The translations under genes were made by a program, and so were the position numbers. From positions 115,638 to 179,637 of the forward strand of contig NZ_CAJPVI010000008.1 in the NCBI RefSeq assembly GCF_905397435.1: a DNA stretch of 64,000 bases, read 5' to 3'. Each line of letters starts with the position of its first letter. The first letter of the stretch is position 1. A model generated the notes under the pieces. That model saw nothing but the letters and a program-made list of their open reading frames with translations, was not told the DNA's origin and ran no database searches. Shown in pieces: positions 26,345 to 34,977 of the stretch. The DNA is from Cupriavidus numazuensis. GTDB taxonomy: Bacteria; Pseudomonadota; Gammaproteobacteria; Burkholderiales; Burkholderiaceae.

Positions 26345-26390
26345 CAATACAGGCTATGTATTGGCCGAAATACCGAAAGTATTTCCCGTG
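26345..26390 (+). promoter_or_regulatory. Operator-like motif, site 1 (upstream of CoA-transferase operon)
   Basis: ATACA (26347-26351), five bases, TGTAT (26357-26361), then GGCCGA and AATACCGAAAGTATTT ending at 26384. The same layout occurs, in the same orientation relative to the downstream gene, at 42957-42999, 44150-44191 and 55222-55263. It lies 55 bases before the leader ATG and 93 before the CoA-transferase ATG. A LuxR-type regulator encoded nearby is the obvious candidate binder; that link is inference. Confidence 0.55.
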
Positions 26391-26438
26391 CGCTCCCGCG
26401 ATCCGTAGCATCGACCCATCAGTTTCGAGGAGACACGC

Positions 26439-26480
26439 ATGAATTCTGCGGTAACAGAACAGGCAGGGGGCGCAGCATGA
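26439..26480 (+). CDS. 13-codon leader open reading frame coupled to CoA-transferase
   Basis: ATG 26439 has an excellent GAGGAG site (26427-26432), opens a 13-codon frame, and ends in a TGA overlapping the CoA-transferase ATG (ATGA at 26477-26480). The CoA-transferase ATG itself has a poorer upstream site, so ribosomes may load at the leader and re-initiate. It could be a simple coupling device or a chance frame; the peptide shows no family. Confidence 0.4.
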   Translation: MNSAVTEQAGGAA

Positions 26481-27688
26481 CGGGCCCGTTGCAAGGCATT
26501 CGCATCGTCGACATGACGACGGTCCTGATGGGGCCGTACGCGACGCAGATCCTTGGCGATCTTGGCGCGGATGTGATCAAGGTCGAACCGCCCACGGGCG
26601 ACACCGTGCGTGACGTGGGCCCGCGCCGCAATGACGGCATGGCGGGCATTTTCCTGCACGTCAACCGCAGCAAGCGCAGCATCGTGCTTGACCTCAAGCA
26701 GACGGCGGGGCGCGAGGCGCTGCTGCGTCTGGTGGCGGATGCCGATGTGCTGATCTACAACGTGCGCCCGCAAGCGATGGCGCGCCTCAACCTTGGCTAC
26801 GAAGAGATCGCCAAGGTCAATCCGCGCATCCTGTACGTGGGCGTCTACGGCTACGGGCAAGGCGGCCCTTATGCGGCCAAATCCGCCTATGACGACCTGA
26901 TCCAGGGCGCGGTGGCGATTCCGTCGCTCGCCCATACCGCAGGCGCCGACATGCCGCGCTACGCGCCCAGCGCCATCGCGGACCGCATCGTCGGACTTGC
27001 TGCCGCGAACGCCGTCACGGCAGGCCTGCTGCACCGCGAGCGCACCGGCGAAGGCCAGTGCGTCGATGTGCCGATGTTCGAGACCATGGCGCAGTTTGTC
27101 CTGGGCGACCACATGGGCGGCCTGACGTTCGATCCGCCGATCGGCCCGAGCGGCTACGCGCGCATTCTCGATCACAACCGCCGCCCGCACCGCACGAAGG
27201 ACGGCTATCTCTGCGTGCTGTTCTACAACGACAAGCAGTGGCGCAAGTTCTTCGAGCTGGTCGGCCAGCCTGACCTGATGGACCGCGATCCGCGTTTTGC
27301 CACCATCGGCGAACGGACCAAACACATCGACGCGCTATACCGCATGGTCGCCGAGGTGATGCCGACGCGCACCACCGCCGAATGGATCGAGGTGCTGGAA
27401 GCCGCCGATATGCCGGTGATGCAGCTCCACACCATCGACTCGCTGATGGCCGATCCGCATCTGCAATCCGTGGGTTTCTTCGACGTGGTGGAACACCCGA
27501 CCGAAGGCGCGATCCGCTCGATGGCCATTCCGAGCGTGTGGTCCAAATCGTCGCCGCAGGTCTCGCGCCAGGCGCCACGCCTGGGCGAGCACAGTGCCGA
27601 GGTGCTGGCCGAAGCCGGCTACAGCGCGGCAGACATTCGCAAACTGGCGGAGTCGGGCGCCACCGTGCTTGCCCCCGAGACCCGGTAA
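26477..27688 (+). CDS. CaiB/BaiF (family III) CoA-transferase
   Basis: This 403-residue protein begins GIRIVDMTTVLMGPYATQIL and has ADVIKVEPPTGD and the catalytic Asp in SAYDDLIQGA, the family III arrangement where an Asp forms the acyl anhydride. It moves CoA from a donor such as succinyl-CoA onto an organic acid. ATG 26477 is chosen from the domain start; the frame is open far upstream only as a shadow of the opposite genes. It is the first enzyme of the operon running to 37125 and is the likely activation step, with the ADP-forming synthetase at the other end as an alternative. Confidence 0.9.
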   Translation: MTGPLQGIRIVDMTTVLMGPYATQILGDLGADVIKVEPPTGDTVRDVGPRRNDGMAGIFLHVNRSKRSIVLDLKQTAGREALLRLVADADVLIYNVRPQAMARLNLGYEEIAKVNPRILYVGVYGYGQGGPYAAKSAYDDLIQGAVAIPSLAHTAGADMPRYAPSAIADRIVGLAAANAVTAGLLHRERTGEGQCVDVPMFETMAQFVLGDHMGGLTFDPPIGPSGYARILDHNRRPHRTKDGYLCVLFYNDKQWRKFFELVGQPDLMDRDPRFATIGERTKHIDALYRMVAEVMPTRTTAEWIEVLEAADMPVMQLHTIDSLMADPHLQSVGFFDVVEHPTEGAIRSMAIPSVWSKSSPQVSRQAPRLGEHSAEVLAEAGYSAADIRKLAESGATVLAPETR

Positions 27689-27713
27689 CCCGCCCAGATT
27701 CAGGAGTCCTGAC

Positions 27714-28877
27714 TTGACCACAAACCTTGAATCCCTCCCGCTCGTCGCGATTCCGCCCGCAGACGAGGCACTGCGCGCGCCGATCCGCGCGTTCCTGCAG
27801 CAAAAGCTCGCCGATGTGCCGACGCATATCCGCGCGCGCACATGGATGGGCTATGACGCCGATTTCAGCCGCGCGCTGGCAAAGCAGGGCTGGCTCGGCC
27901 TGGCGCTGCCCGCCGAGTACGGTGGCGCGGGCCGCAGTGCCTTCGCCCGCTTCGTGCTGGTGGAGGAACTGATTGCCGCCGGCGCGCCGGTGTCGGCGCA
28001 CTGGTTCGCTGACCGGCAAACCGCGCCGCTGATCCTGAAGTTCGGCACGCCCGCACAGCGCGAGTACTTCGTGCCGCGCATGGTACGCGGCGAGATCTTC
28101 ATGTGCATCGGCATGAGCGAGCCCGATACGGGCTCCGATCTGTCCAGCGTGCGCACGCGTGCCGTGCGCACCGAGAAGGGCTGGCGCCTGAACGGCCGCA
28201 AGATCTGGACAACCAATGCCCACCGCACGCAGTACATGTGCGCACTGGTGCGCACCTCGGGCCAGCACGGCGACCGCCACAAGGGGCTGTCACAGGTGCT
28301 GATCGACCTGAGCCTGCCGGGCATCAGCTATCGCCCGATCAAGGACCTTGCCGGGGACGCGCACTTCTGCGAGGTGGTGTTCGAGGATGTCGACCTGCCT
28401 GCCGACGCGATCGTGGGCGAGGAAGGCTCGGGCTGGAAGCAGGTCACCGCGGAACTCGCATTCGAGCGCAGCGGCCCGGAACGCATCCTGACCAGCCAGC
28501 TCATCGCCGAGACGTGGCTGGCCGAAGTGCGTGCATCGGGTCTGGCGGTACCGGATTCTGTCAAGGCCATCGCGGGGCGAATTGCCGGACGCCTTGCGAC
28601 GCTGCGTGCGATGTCGCTCGCCGTGGCGGACCTGCTCGACAAGGGCCAGAACCCCGAGACCGATGCCGCTTACGTGAAGGACCTCGGCACCGAGTTCGAG
28701 CAGACCGTGCCGGGCTGGATCGCCGAAGCCATGGAGCAGATGCCCGGCTTCGTTCCGTCCGAGGCGCTGCAACGCGCGCTTGCCTATATCACCCAGCTTT
28801 GCCCGAGCTTCTCGCTGCGCGGCGGTACGCGCCAGATCCTGCGCGGCATCATCGCCCGCCAGCTCGGCCTTCGCTGA
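27714..28877 (+). CDS. Acyl-CoA dehydrogenase, catalytic (alpha-type) subunit, first pair
   Basis: This 387-residue protein has IGMSEPDTGSDLSSVRTRAV and NGRKIWTTNAH of the flavin domain. The C-terminal base position of MCAD is lost (RGGTRQI), but LAFERSGPER supplies a Glu just before Arg at the IVD/LCAD-type position, so it is probably active. TTG 27714 is the proposed start, with AGGAG upstream. The next gene encodes a shorter dehydrogenase with no base at either position. This matches heteromeric acyl-CoA dehydrogenases known from steroid side-chain breakdown, which act on bulky or branched acyl-CoAs. Confidence 0.87.
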   Translation: MTTNLESLPLVAIPPADEALRAPIRAFLQQKLADVPTHIRARTWMGYDADFSRALAKQGWLGLALPAEYGGAGRSAFARFVLVEELIAAGAPVSAHWFADRQTAPLILKFGTPAQREYFVPRMVRGEIFMCIGMSEPDTGSDLSSVRTRAVRTEKGWRLNGRKIWTTNAHRTQYMCALVRTSGQHGDRHKGLSQVLIDLSLPGISYRPIKDLAGDAHFCEVVFEDVDLPADAIVGEEGSGWKQVTAELAFERSGPERILTSQLIAETWLAEVRASGLAVPDSVKAIAGRIAGRLATLRAMSLAVADLLDKGQNPETDAAYVKDLGTEFEQTVPGWIAEAMEQMPGFVPSEALQRALAYITQLCPSFSLRGGTRQILRGIIARQLGLR

Positions 28878-28896
28878 ATCCGGAGAGAGACACACC

Positions 28897-29910
28897 ATGA
28901 CCGATTCCCTGCAGGAAGGCTTTGAGCGCGCGCTCGCCGACCTCTGTACCGACGATGCCGTGCGCCGCAGCGAGGCGGGCGAGGGCGCTGCGCAGCAATG
29001 GGCTGCCATCGACGCGCTCGGCTACACCGACGCCCTCGTCCCGACGGAATGCGGCGGCGCCGGGCTGACGCTGGCCGACGCCTTCCCGCTGTTCCTTGCC
29101 GCGGGCCGTGCCGGCCTGAGCCATCCGTTCGCCGAAACGGCGATCGCCCGTGCCATGCTGGCCAAAGCCGGCCGTCAGAGCGGCGGCGAATGCATCGCCA
29201 TTGCGCCCGCTGCTGCTGCCGGCGCCCGTATCGTGTGCCGCGACGTGCCGGGCGGCGCGGTGGCGGATCTCGTCCTGACGCGCGTGGGCAGCGAATGGCT
29301 GCTGCTGCCGGTCAGCGCCGCCACGCGCACGACGGGTATCTACCGTGCGAATGCATCTGCGTCGCTGCAATGGCAGTCGGCCGATGCCGCCGTGTTCCGC
29401 TTCCGCGACGATGACGCCGACATCCTCGCCATCTGCAACGCCGCGCACGCCGCCGGCATGGCCGGCGCCATGCAGCGCGTACTGAGCATGAGCGTCGGCT
29501 ACGTGAACGACCGGCAGCAGTTCGGCCGCGCCATCAGCCAGTTCCAGGCCATGCAGCAGGAACTGAGCGTGATGGCGGAACAGGCCAGTTCGTCGGTATT
29601 CGCGGCACGTATCGGCTGTGCCGCCGCCGGCTATCTGCCCGATCCGCTGCGAGCCGCCACTGCCAAGCTGCGCGCATGCGAAGCCGGCGCGAGCGTGGCC
29701 GCCATTGCCCACGCCGTACATGGCGCCATTGGCATCACCGAGGAACTCGCGCTGGGCCTGTTCACGCGGCGGCTGCACGAATGGCGCAGCGTGGCTGGCA
29801 GCGAGACGTATTGCGCCACGCTGCTCGGCGATGCGCTGTTCGCACAGGACCAGGCATCGAGCCAGGTGATCCTCGACTTCGCGCGCAACCAGCTGGCCGT
29901 CCCGGCCTGA
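28897..29910 (+). CDS. Acyl-CoA dehydrogenase, non-catalytic (beta-type) subunit, first pair
   Basis: This 337-residue protein keeps the C-terminal helical domain (VNDRQQFGRAISQFQAMQQELS, AVHGAIGITEELALGLFTRRLHEWRS), but the middle flavin domain is reduced, lacking the usual SEPxxGSD and NGxKxWITN motifs. No catalytic Glu is seen at either known site. ATG 28897 follows GGAGAGAG. It starts 19 bases after the larger dehydrogenase gene. The family precedent is an alpha2-beta2 enzyme in which this subunit completes the flavin pocket and the acyl-binding site. On its own it should be inactive. Confidence 0.85.
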   Translation: MTDSLQEGFERALADLCTDDAVRRSEAGEGAAQQWAAIDALGYTDALVPTECGGAGLTLADAFPLFLAAGRAGLSHPFAETAIARAMLAKAGRQSGGECIAIAPAAAAGARIVCRDVPGGAVADLVLTRVGSEWLLLPVSAATRTTGIYRANASASLQWQSADAAVFRFRDDDADILAICNAAHAAGMAGAMQRVLSMSVGYVNDRQQFGRAISQFQAMQQELSVMAEQASSSVFAARIGCAAAGYLPDPLRAATAKLRACEAGASVAAIAHAVHGAIGITEELALGLFTRRLHEWRSVAGSETYCATLLGDALFAQDQASSQVILDFARNQLAVPA

Positions 29911-29918
29911 GGCAAGAC

Positions 29919-31100
29919 ATGCAAAACCCTGTGAAGGAATCCATCGTCATCGTCGGTGCGAAGCGCACCCCGATCGGCGCGTTCAACGGCTCCCTGGCGG
30001 CCCACAGCGCGCCGCAACTCGGCGCTGTTGCTATCCGTGCCGCGGTGGCGCAAGCCGGCGTCGATCCGGCGTCGGTCGATGAAGCGATCATGGGCCTGTG
30101 CCTGTTCGCGGGCGTCGGGCAGGCCCCGGCCCGACAGGCTGTGCTTGGCGCCGGTCTGCCGACGTCGACGCCGGCCACGACCCTGAGCAAGATGTGCGGC
30201 TCGGGCATGAAATCCGTGATGCTCGCGCATGACCTGCTGCTGGCCGGCACTTGCAACGTGGCGGTAGCGGGCGGCATGGAATCGATGAGCAATGCGCCGC
30301 ACATCGTCCCGCGCGGCCGTCACGGCTATCGGCTCGGCCACGGACAGTTGCTCGACCACATGTATTGCGATGGCCTGGAGGACGCATACGAAGGCCACCT
30401 CATGGGCCACTACGCGGATCTGGCCGCCGAGGCGCGCGGCATCGGCCGCGAAGCGCAGGACGCCTATGCCCGCGAAAGCCTGCAGCGCGCGCAAGCCGCG
30501 GTGGCGGAAGGGCGCTTCCGCGACGAGATCGCGCCGGTCGCGCTGAAGCGCGGCGGCGAGCTGGTACAGGACGAGACGCCCGGCCAGTGCGACGCCGAGA
30601 AGCTGCCGAAGCTGAAGGCGGTGTTCCGTGCCGGCGGCACGGTGACGGCCGGCAATGCGTCGTCCATCTCCGACGGCGCTGCGGCGCTGGTGCTGATGCG
30701 AGAAAGCGACGCGCGCCGCCAGGGCCTGGCACCGCTGGCGCGCATCGTCGCGCATGCCACGCACGCGAATCCGCCGCAACAGTTCGCCGACGCGCCCGTG
30801 CTTGCAGCGCGCCGCGTGCTCGATAAGGCGGGCTGGACCGCGCGCGATGTGGACCTCTACGAGATCAACGAGGCCTTCGCCGTGGTGACGATGATCGCGC
30901 TCGACGAACTCGGCATCGGCCATGACCGCCTCAACGTGAACGGCGGCGCCTGCGCGCTCGGCCATCCGGTCGGCGCCACGGGCGCGCGGCTGCTGGTCAC
31001 GCTGCTCCACGCGCTGAAGCAGCGCGGTGGCCAGCGCGGTCTCGCCAGCCTGTGCCTCGGCGGCGGCGAAGCCGTGGCGGTCGGTCTCGAATTGTGCTGA
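29919..31100 (+). CDS. Acetyl-CoA acyltransferase (degradative-type thiolase)
   Basis: This 393-residue thiolase has the full catalytic set: nucleophile Cys in [13 protein letters not shown], the NEAF loop (EINEAFAVV), His in [15 protein letters not shown], and the second Cys in [15 protein letters not shown]. It is therefore a true thiolase, unlike the protein encoded at 25079. It would release acetyl-CoA or propionyl-CoA from a 3-oxoacyl-CoA. ATG 29919 starts nine bases after the beta-type dehydrogenase gene. It provides the final step of the cycle encoded by this operon. Confidence 0.93.
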   Translation: MQNPVKESIVIVGAKRTPIGAFNGSLAAHSAPQLGAVAIRAAVAQAGVDPASVDEAIMGLCLFAGVGQAPARQAVLGAGLPTSTPATTLSKMCGSGMKSVMLAHDLLLAGTCNVAVAGGMESMSNAPHIVPRGRHGYRLGHGQLLDHMYCDGLEDAYEGHLMGHYADLAAEARGIGREAQDAYARESLQRAQAAVAEGRFRDEIAPVALKRGGELVQDETPGQCDAEKLPKLKAVFRAGGTVTAGNASSISDGAAALVLMRESDARRQGLAPLARIVAHATHANPPQQFADAPVLAARRVLDKAGWTARDVDLYEINEAFAVVTMIALDELGIGHDRLNVNGGACALGHPVGATGARLLVTLLHALKQRGGQRGLASLCLGGGEAVAVGLELC

Positions 31101-31110
31101 GGGGAGTGCG

Positions 31111-31881
31111 ATGACTCTGCAATCCCGCATGGAAGGCGCCGTCGGCTGGCTGACGATGGACCGCCCGGCCGCCATGAACAGCCTGAACCGCGAGATGGCT
31201 GCGGCCATGACCGCGCAGCTCAAGGCCTGGCGCGACGATCCGCAAGTCCGCGCGGTGGTGCTGACCGGCAACGGCCGCGCGTTCTGCGCGGGCGCCGACC
31301 TCAAGGAAGTCGCCGAGCCGCCCGTCACCGGCGAACTCGATTTCCTCGACGTGGTGGTCGGCTTCGTCGACACGCTGCGCGCGTTTCCGAAGCCCGTCAT
31401 CGCTGCCGTCAACGGGCTGGCGCTCGCAGGCGGGCTGGAAACCGTGATGGCCTGCGACCTTGTTCTCGCCGCCGAATCCGCGAAGCTCGGCGACGCGCAC
31501 TCGAACTTCGGCGTCTTTCCCGGCGCGGGCGGCGCCGCGGTGTTGCCGCGCAAGGTGCCCGCCAACGTGGCGCGCTGGCTGCTGTTCACCGGCGCGACGT
31601 TCTCCGCCGCGCAGATGGAGCGGTACGGCCTGGTCAACGAGGTCGTGCCTGATGCCGAACTGCTGGCCCGCGCGCAGGCCGTGGCGGAACTGCTGGCCAC
31701 GAAGAGCCCGCTGGTGTTGACGCGCATGAAACGCGTGGTGGCCGAAGCCGCCGACAAGTCGCTGGCCGACGCGTTGCGCCACGAACTGCTCGAACTGCGC
31801 AACCACCAGCGCTCCCATGACATGCGCGAAGGACTGCAAGCCTTCGCCGAAAAGCGGCAGCCGGCCTTCAAGGGCTGCTGA
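31111..31881 (+). CDS. Enoyl-CoA hydratase/isomerase (crotonase) family protein
   Basis: This 256-residue crotonase is closely similar to the proteins encoded at 12965 and 59717. [11 protein letters not shown] and [20 protein letters not shown] form the oxyanion hole and carry the first Glu; [15 protein letters not shown] has His-Ser where the second catalytic Glu is normally found. ATG 31111 follows GGGGAG. In this operon it is the only candidate for hydration of the enoyl-CoA product of the dehydrogenases. The three paralogues may have the same reaction on different side chains. Confidence 0.88.
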   Translation: MTLQSRMEGAVGWLTMDRPAAMNSLNREMAAAMTAQLKAWRDDPQVRAVVLTGNGRAFCAGADLKEVAEPPVTGELDFLDVVVGFVDTLRAFPKPVIAAVNGLALAGGLETVMACDLVLAAESAKLGDAHSNFGVFPGAGGAAVLPRKVPANVARWLLFTGATFSAAQMERYGLVNEVVPDAELLARAQAVAELLATKSPLVLTRMKRVVAEAADKSLADALRHELLELRNHQRSHDMREGLQAFAEKRQPAFKGC

Positions 31882-31899
31882 CGCGACACGAGGAAACCG

Positions 31900-33048
31900 A
31901 TGGACCTGTTCTACTCCGACGAACACAAAGCGTTCCGGCAGGAAGTGCGCGATTTCATCGGCGTCAACCTGCCCGACGACATGCGCGAGCGCCTGCGCGC
32001 GGGTGGCTTCGCCTCCAAGGCTGACACCGAACTCTGGCAGCGTGCGCTGAACCGGCGCGGCTGGGGCGCGCCCGCCTGGCCGACGGCCTTCGGCGGCGCG
32101 GGCTGGGACGCGGCGAAGCAGCAGATTTTTGCCGATGAATGCGCCGCCGCACCTGCGCCGCCCCCGCACATCTTCAACATCACGATGCTCGGGCCGGTGA
32201 TCATCCACTTCGGCTCCGACGCCCAGCGCGAGTATTTCCTGCCGAAGCTGCTGAATGCCGATATCCAGGTGTGCCAGGGCTTCTCCGAGCCGGGCTCGGG
32301 TTCCGATCTGGCATCGCTGAAGACCTCTGCCGTGCGCGAAGGCGACGAGTACGTCGTCAACGGCCAGAAGATCTGGACCAGCCAGGCGCATTACTCCGAC
32401 TGGGTGTTCGCGCTGGTACGCACCGATCCCGAAGCGGTGCGCAAGCAGGCAGGCATTTCGTTCCTGCTGATCGACCTGAAATCGCCGGGCATCACGGTGC
32501 GCCCGATCATCAGCATCGACGGCCGCCACAGCCTCAATGAAGTCTTCTTCGACAATGTGCGCGTGCCGGTGACCAACCTCGTCGGCGAGGAAAACAAGGG
32601 CTGGGACTACGCGAAGTTCCTGCTCGGACACGAGCGCGCGTACATTGCCGGCATCGGCCGCAACAAGGAACGCGTGGCATGCGCGAAGGCACTGCTCGCG
32701 AAGCTGGCGAGCGAAGGCCATGCTGAGCGCGAGCTGGCCGGCTGGCGCGGGCGCATCGCGCTGATCGAAGCCGATCTGCACGCGCTGGAAGTGACCCAGT
32801 TCCGCATGCACGGCGGCCACGCCGACATGAAGCTGTCGCCGATGCTGAAGGCACGCGGCAGCGAGATCTTCCAGGCTATTACCGATGTGATCTGCCGCAT
32901 GAGCGGCCCGGCCGCGCTGCGTGCCGACGGCATCGGCGGCCCCACGCTGACCAAGTCCTACCTGTACTCGCGCGCCGTATCGATCTTCGGCGGCAGTACG
33001 GAGGTGCAGAAGAACATCCTGTCGGCCACTGTGCTGAGCCTGCCATGA
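31900..33048 (+). CDS. Acyl-CoA dehydrogenase, catalytic (alpha-type) subunit, second pair
   Basis: This 382-residue protein has QGFSEPGSGSDLASLKTSAV and NGQKIWTSQAHYSDW in the flavin domain. The C-terminal base site reads FGGSTEVQ, so the MCAD-type Glu is absent, but FLLGHERAYIAG provides Glu245 directly before Arg, the site used by FadE26-like catalytic subunits. It overlaps the next gene by ATGA, and the partner there lacks a base, so this is the alpha subunit of a second heteromeric dehydrogenase. It is a different subfamily from the first pair and may act on another ring or side-chain intermediate. Confidence 0.9.
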   Translation: MDLFYSDEHKAFRQEVRDFIGVNLPDDMRERLRAGGFASKADTELWQRALNRRGWGAPAWPTAFGGAGWDAAKQQIFADECAAAPAPPPHIFNITMLGPVIIHFGSDAQREYFLPKLLNADIQVCQGFSEPGSGSDLASLKTSAVREGDEYVVNGQKIWTSQAHYSDWVFALVRTDPEAVRKQAGISFLLIDLKSPGITVRPIISIDGRHSLNEVFFDNVRVPVTNLVGEENKGWDYAKFLLGHERAYIAGIGRNKERVACAKALLAKLASEGHAERELAGWRGRIALIEADLHALEVTQFRMHGGHADMKLSPMLKARGSEIFQAITDVICRMSGPAALRADGIGGPTLTKSYLYSRAVSIFGGSTEVQKNILSATVLSLP

Positions 33049-34130
33049 ACCTGCAATGGAACGACGTCCAGCAGCAACTGAAGGACAGCCTGTCCCGGCT
33101 GCTGGCGAATGAATACGACTTCGAACACCGGCAACGCTACGTTGCCGCGGCGGAAGGCCACGCGCCCGCGGTCTGGGAGAAGCTGACCGAACTTGGTGTG
33201 CCTGCTGCCGCGATTCCCGAAGCATGGGGCGGTTTTGGCGGCGATGCCGTGGACCATATGATGGTCTCGGAGGCACTTGGTCAACACCTGTCCCTGGAGC
33301 CGTACCACGGCACCGTGGTCATGGGCGCGACCGCACTGGCGCTGGCGGGTAGCGATGCGCAGAAGGCTGCCTTGCTGCCGCGCATCGCGGACGGCTCCGT
33401 TCAGGTGGCTTGGGCGCATGACGAGGCGGTGGCGGGGCGCGTTACCGTGCAAGCGGTTGGTGGCACGCTGACCGGCGCCAAGCCGTGCGTGCTGCACGGC
33501 GCATCGGCCGACTACCTGCTGGTGACGGCGAAGACCGCCGGTGATGGCGTCGGTCTCTTTCTCGTCGATGGCCGCGCGAGCGGCGTGCGCCGCGACGGCT
33601 ACCGCCTGATCGACGGCACGCCGGTGGCGGATGTGCATCTCGAAGGCGCAGTGGCCGAGCCGCTGCCCGGTGCGACCGGCGAAGTCCTGTCGCGCATCCT
33701 GGCCATCGGCATCAGCGCGGCCTGCGCCGAGATGGTCGGCGCGATGGACGCCACCGTCGCACTGACCCTCGAATACCTGAAGACGCGCAAGCAGTTTGGC
33801 AAGTTCATCGGTTCGAACCAAGCGCTGCAGCATCGCGCAGTGGACATGCTCACGGCGCTGGAGCAGAGCCGCAGCCTGTCGCTCTCGCTGGCGCTCGCAC
33901 TGGCCGGGCGCAACGACCTGGCCGGCGGCGACATGCAGGCGCATGCGGCCAAGGCCTATATCGGGCAGGCAGCGCGCCAGGTTACGCAGGAAGCGATCCA
34001 GATGCACGGCGGCATTGGCATGACCGAGGAGTATGCGGTGGGCCACTACCTGCGCCGCGTGCTCGTGCTCGACCGGCTGCACGGCGATATCCATTACCAC
34101 ACCCGCCGCCTCGAAGGCTGGCAGGACTGA
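33045..34130 (+). CDS. Acyl-CoA dehydrogenase, non-catalytic (beta-type) subunit, second pair
   Basis: This 361-residue protein has the C-terminal elements TLEYLKTRKQFGKFIGSNQA and QMHGGIGMTEEYAVGHYLRR. The flavin domain is degenerate, and neither catalytic Glu site is present (ILAIGISAACAEM, then DRLHGDIHYHTRR). The start overlaps the stop of the alpha subunit gene, strongly implying a stable complex made in equal amounts. FadE27/ChsE5-like subunits show the same arrangement. Confidence 0.87.
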   Translation: MNLQWNDVQQQLKDSLSRLLANEYDFEHRQRYVAAAEGHAPAVWEKLTELGVPAAAIPEAWGGFGGDAVDHMMVSEALGQHLSLEPYHGTVVMGATALALAGSDAQKAALLPRIADGSVQVAWAHDEAVAGRVTVQAVGGTLTGAKPCVLHGASADYLLVTAKTAGDGVGLFLVDGRASGVRRDGYRLIDGTPVADVHLEGAVAEPLPGATGEVLSRILAIGISAACAEMVGAMDATVALTLEYLKTRKQFGKFIGSNQALQHRAVDMLTALEQSRSLSLSLALALAGRNDLAGGDMQAHAAKAYIGQAARQVTQEAIQMHGGIGMTEEYAVGHYLRRVLVLDRLHGDIHYHTRRLEGWQD

Positions 34131-34200
34131 CGCTACACATTGCATGCCTTCCTACGCAGTCACGCGGGGAGGGAAGCCACTACGACCAAGGAGACCTTCC

Positions 34201-34971
34201 ATGTCCGAAATCATGTCCCTCAAGGGGAAAGTCATTGTCATCACCGGCGCCGCGCAGGGCGTGGGCCGCGCCACGGCCGAACTGGCGCTGAATCTCGGTG
34301 CCAAGGTATGCGTCGTCGACTTGCAGCGCGAACCGCTGGAAGCCTTCGCCGCCGCCAATCCCGACCATGTGCAGGCCTATGTGGGCAGCGTGTCCGACCC
34401 TGACTTCGTCGCCGCTTCCATCGAACACGCCATCTCGCGCTTCGGCAAGCTGGACGGCCTGGTGAACTGCGCGGGCATCGTGCGTGCCGCGATGATCGAG
34501 AACATGACGCTGCAGACCTGGAACCAGGTCCTTGAATGCCACCTGACCGGTGCCTTCCTGTGGCTGCAGGCCGTGGGTTCGCATCTGGTCGAGCGCGCCA
34601 AGTCCGGCGAGCAGGTCAAGGGATCGATCGTCAATATCTCGTCGGAAGCGGGCCGCCGCGGCTCCATCGGCCAGATCAACTACGCGTCGGCCAAGGCCGG
34701 CATGCTGGGCATGACCATGAGCGCGGCACGCGAATGGGGCAAGTATGGCGTGCGCACCAACACCGTCTGCCTGGGCATGGTCGAGACGCCGATGACCGAA
34801 ACCATCCGCAGCGAACGCTTCCGCGATACCTACCTCGCCCAGATTCCGATGGGCCGCTGGGCGCAGCCCGAAGAAGTGGCGGCTCCGATCGCGTTCCTGC
34901 TGTCGGACGCTGCCGGCTACGTGCTCGGCCAGCACCTCGGCGTGAATGGCGGTTTCCACCTGGCGAGCTGA
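34201..34971 (+). CDS. Short-chain dehydrogenase, probable 3-hydroxyacyl-CoA dehydrogenase
   Basis: This 256-residue classical SDR has TGAAQGVGRATAE, NCAGIVRAA, NISSEAGRRGSIGQ, YASAKAG and the C-terminal YVLGQHLGVNGG. Asp after beta-2 (VCVVDLQRE) suggests NAD. ATG 34201 follows AAGGAGACC. In this operon there is no other 3-hydroxyacyl-CoA dehydrogenase, so this is the likely oxidation step before the thiolase; FabG-like reductase activity cannot be excluded. Confidence 0.88.
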   Translation: MSEIMSLKGKVIVITGAAQGVGRATAELALNLGAKVCVVDLQREPLEAFAAANPDHVQAYVGSVSDPDFVAASIEHAISRFGKLDGLVNCAGIVRAAMIENMTLQTWNQVLECHLTGAFLWLQAVGSHLVERAKSGEQVKGSIVNISSEAGRRGSIGQINYASAKAGMLGMTMSAAREWGKYGVRTNTVCLGMVETPMTETIRSERFRDTYLAQIPMGRWAQPEEVAAPIAFLLSDAAGYVLGQHLGVNGGFHLAS

Positions 34972-34977
34972 AGCACT

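Noticed and set aside
24542..27688. A 1048-codon plus-strand frame ending with the CoA-transferase
   Set aside because: The first 640 or so codons are antisense to the DUF35 and thiolase-like genes and lack protein character; only the part from 26477 is a real gene.
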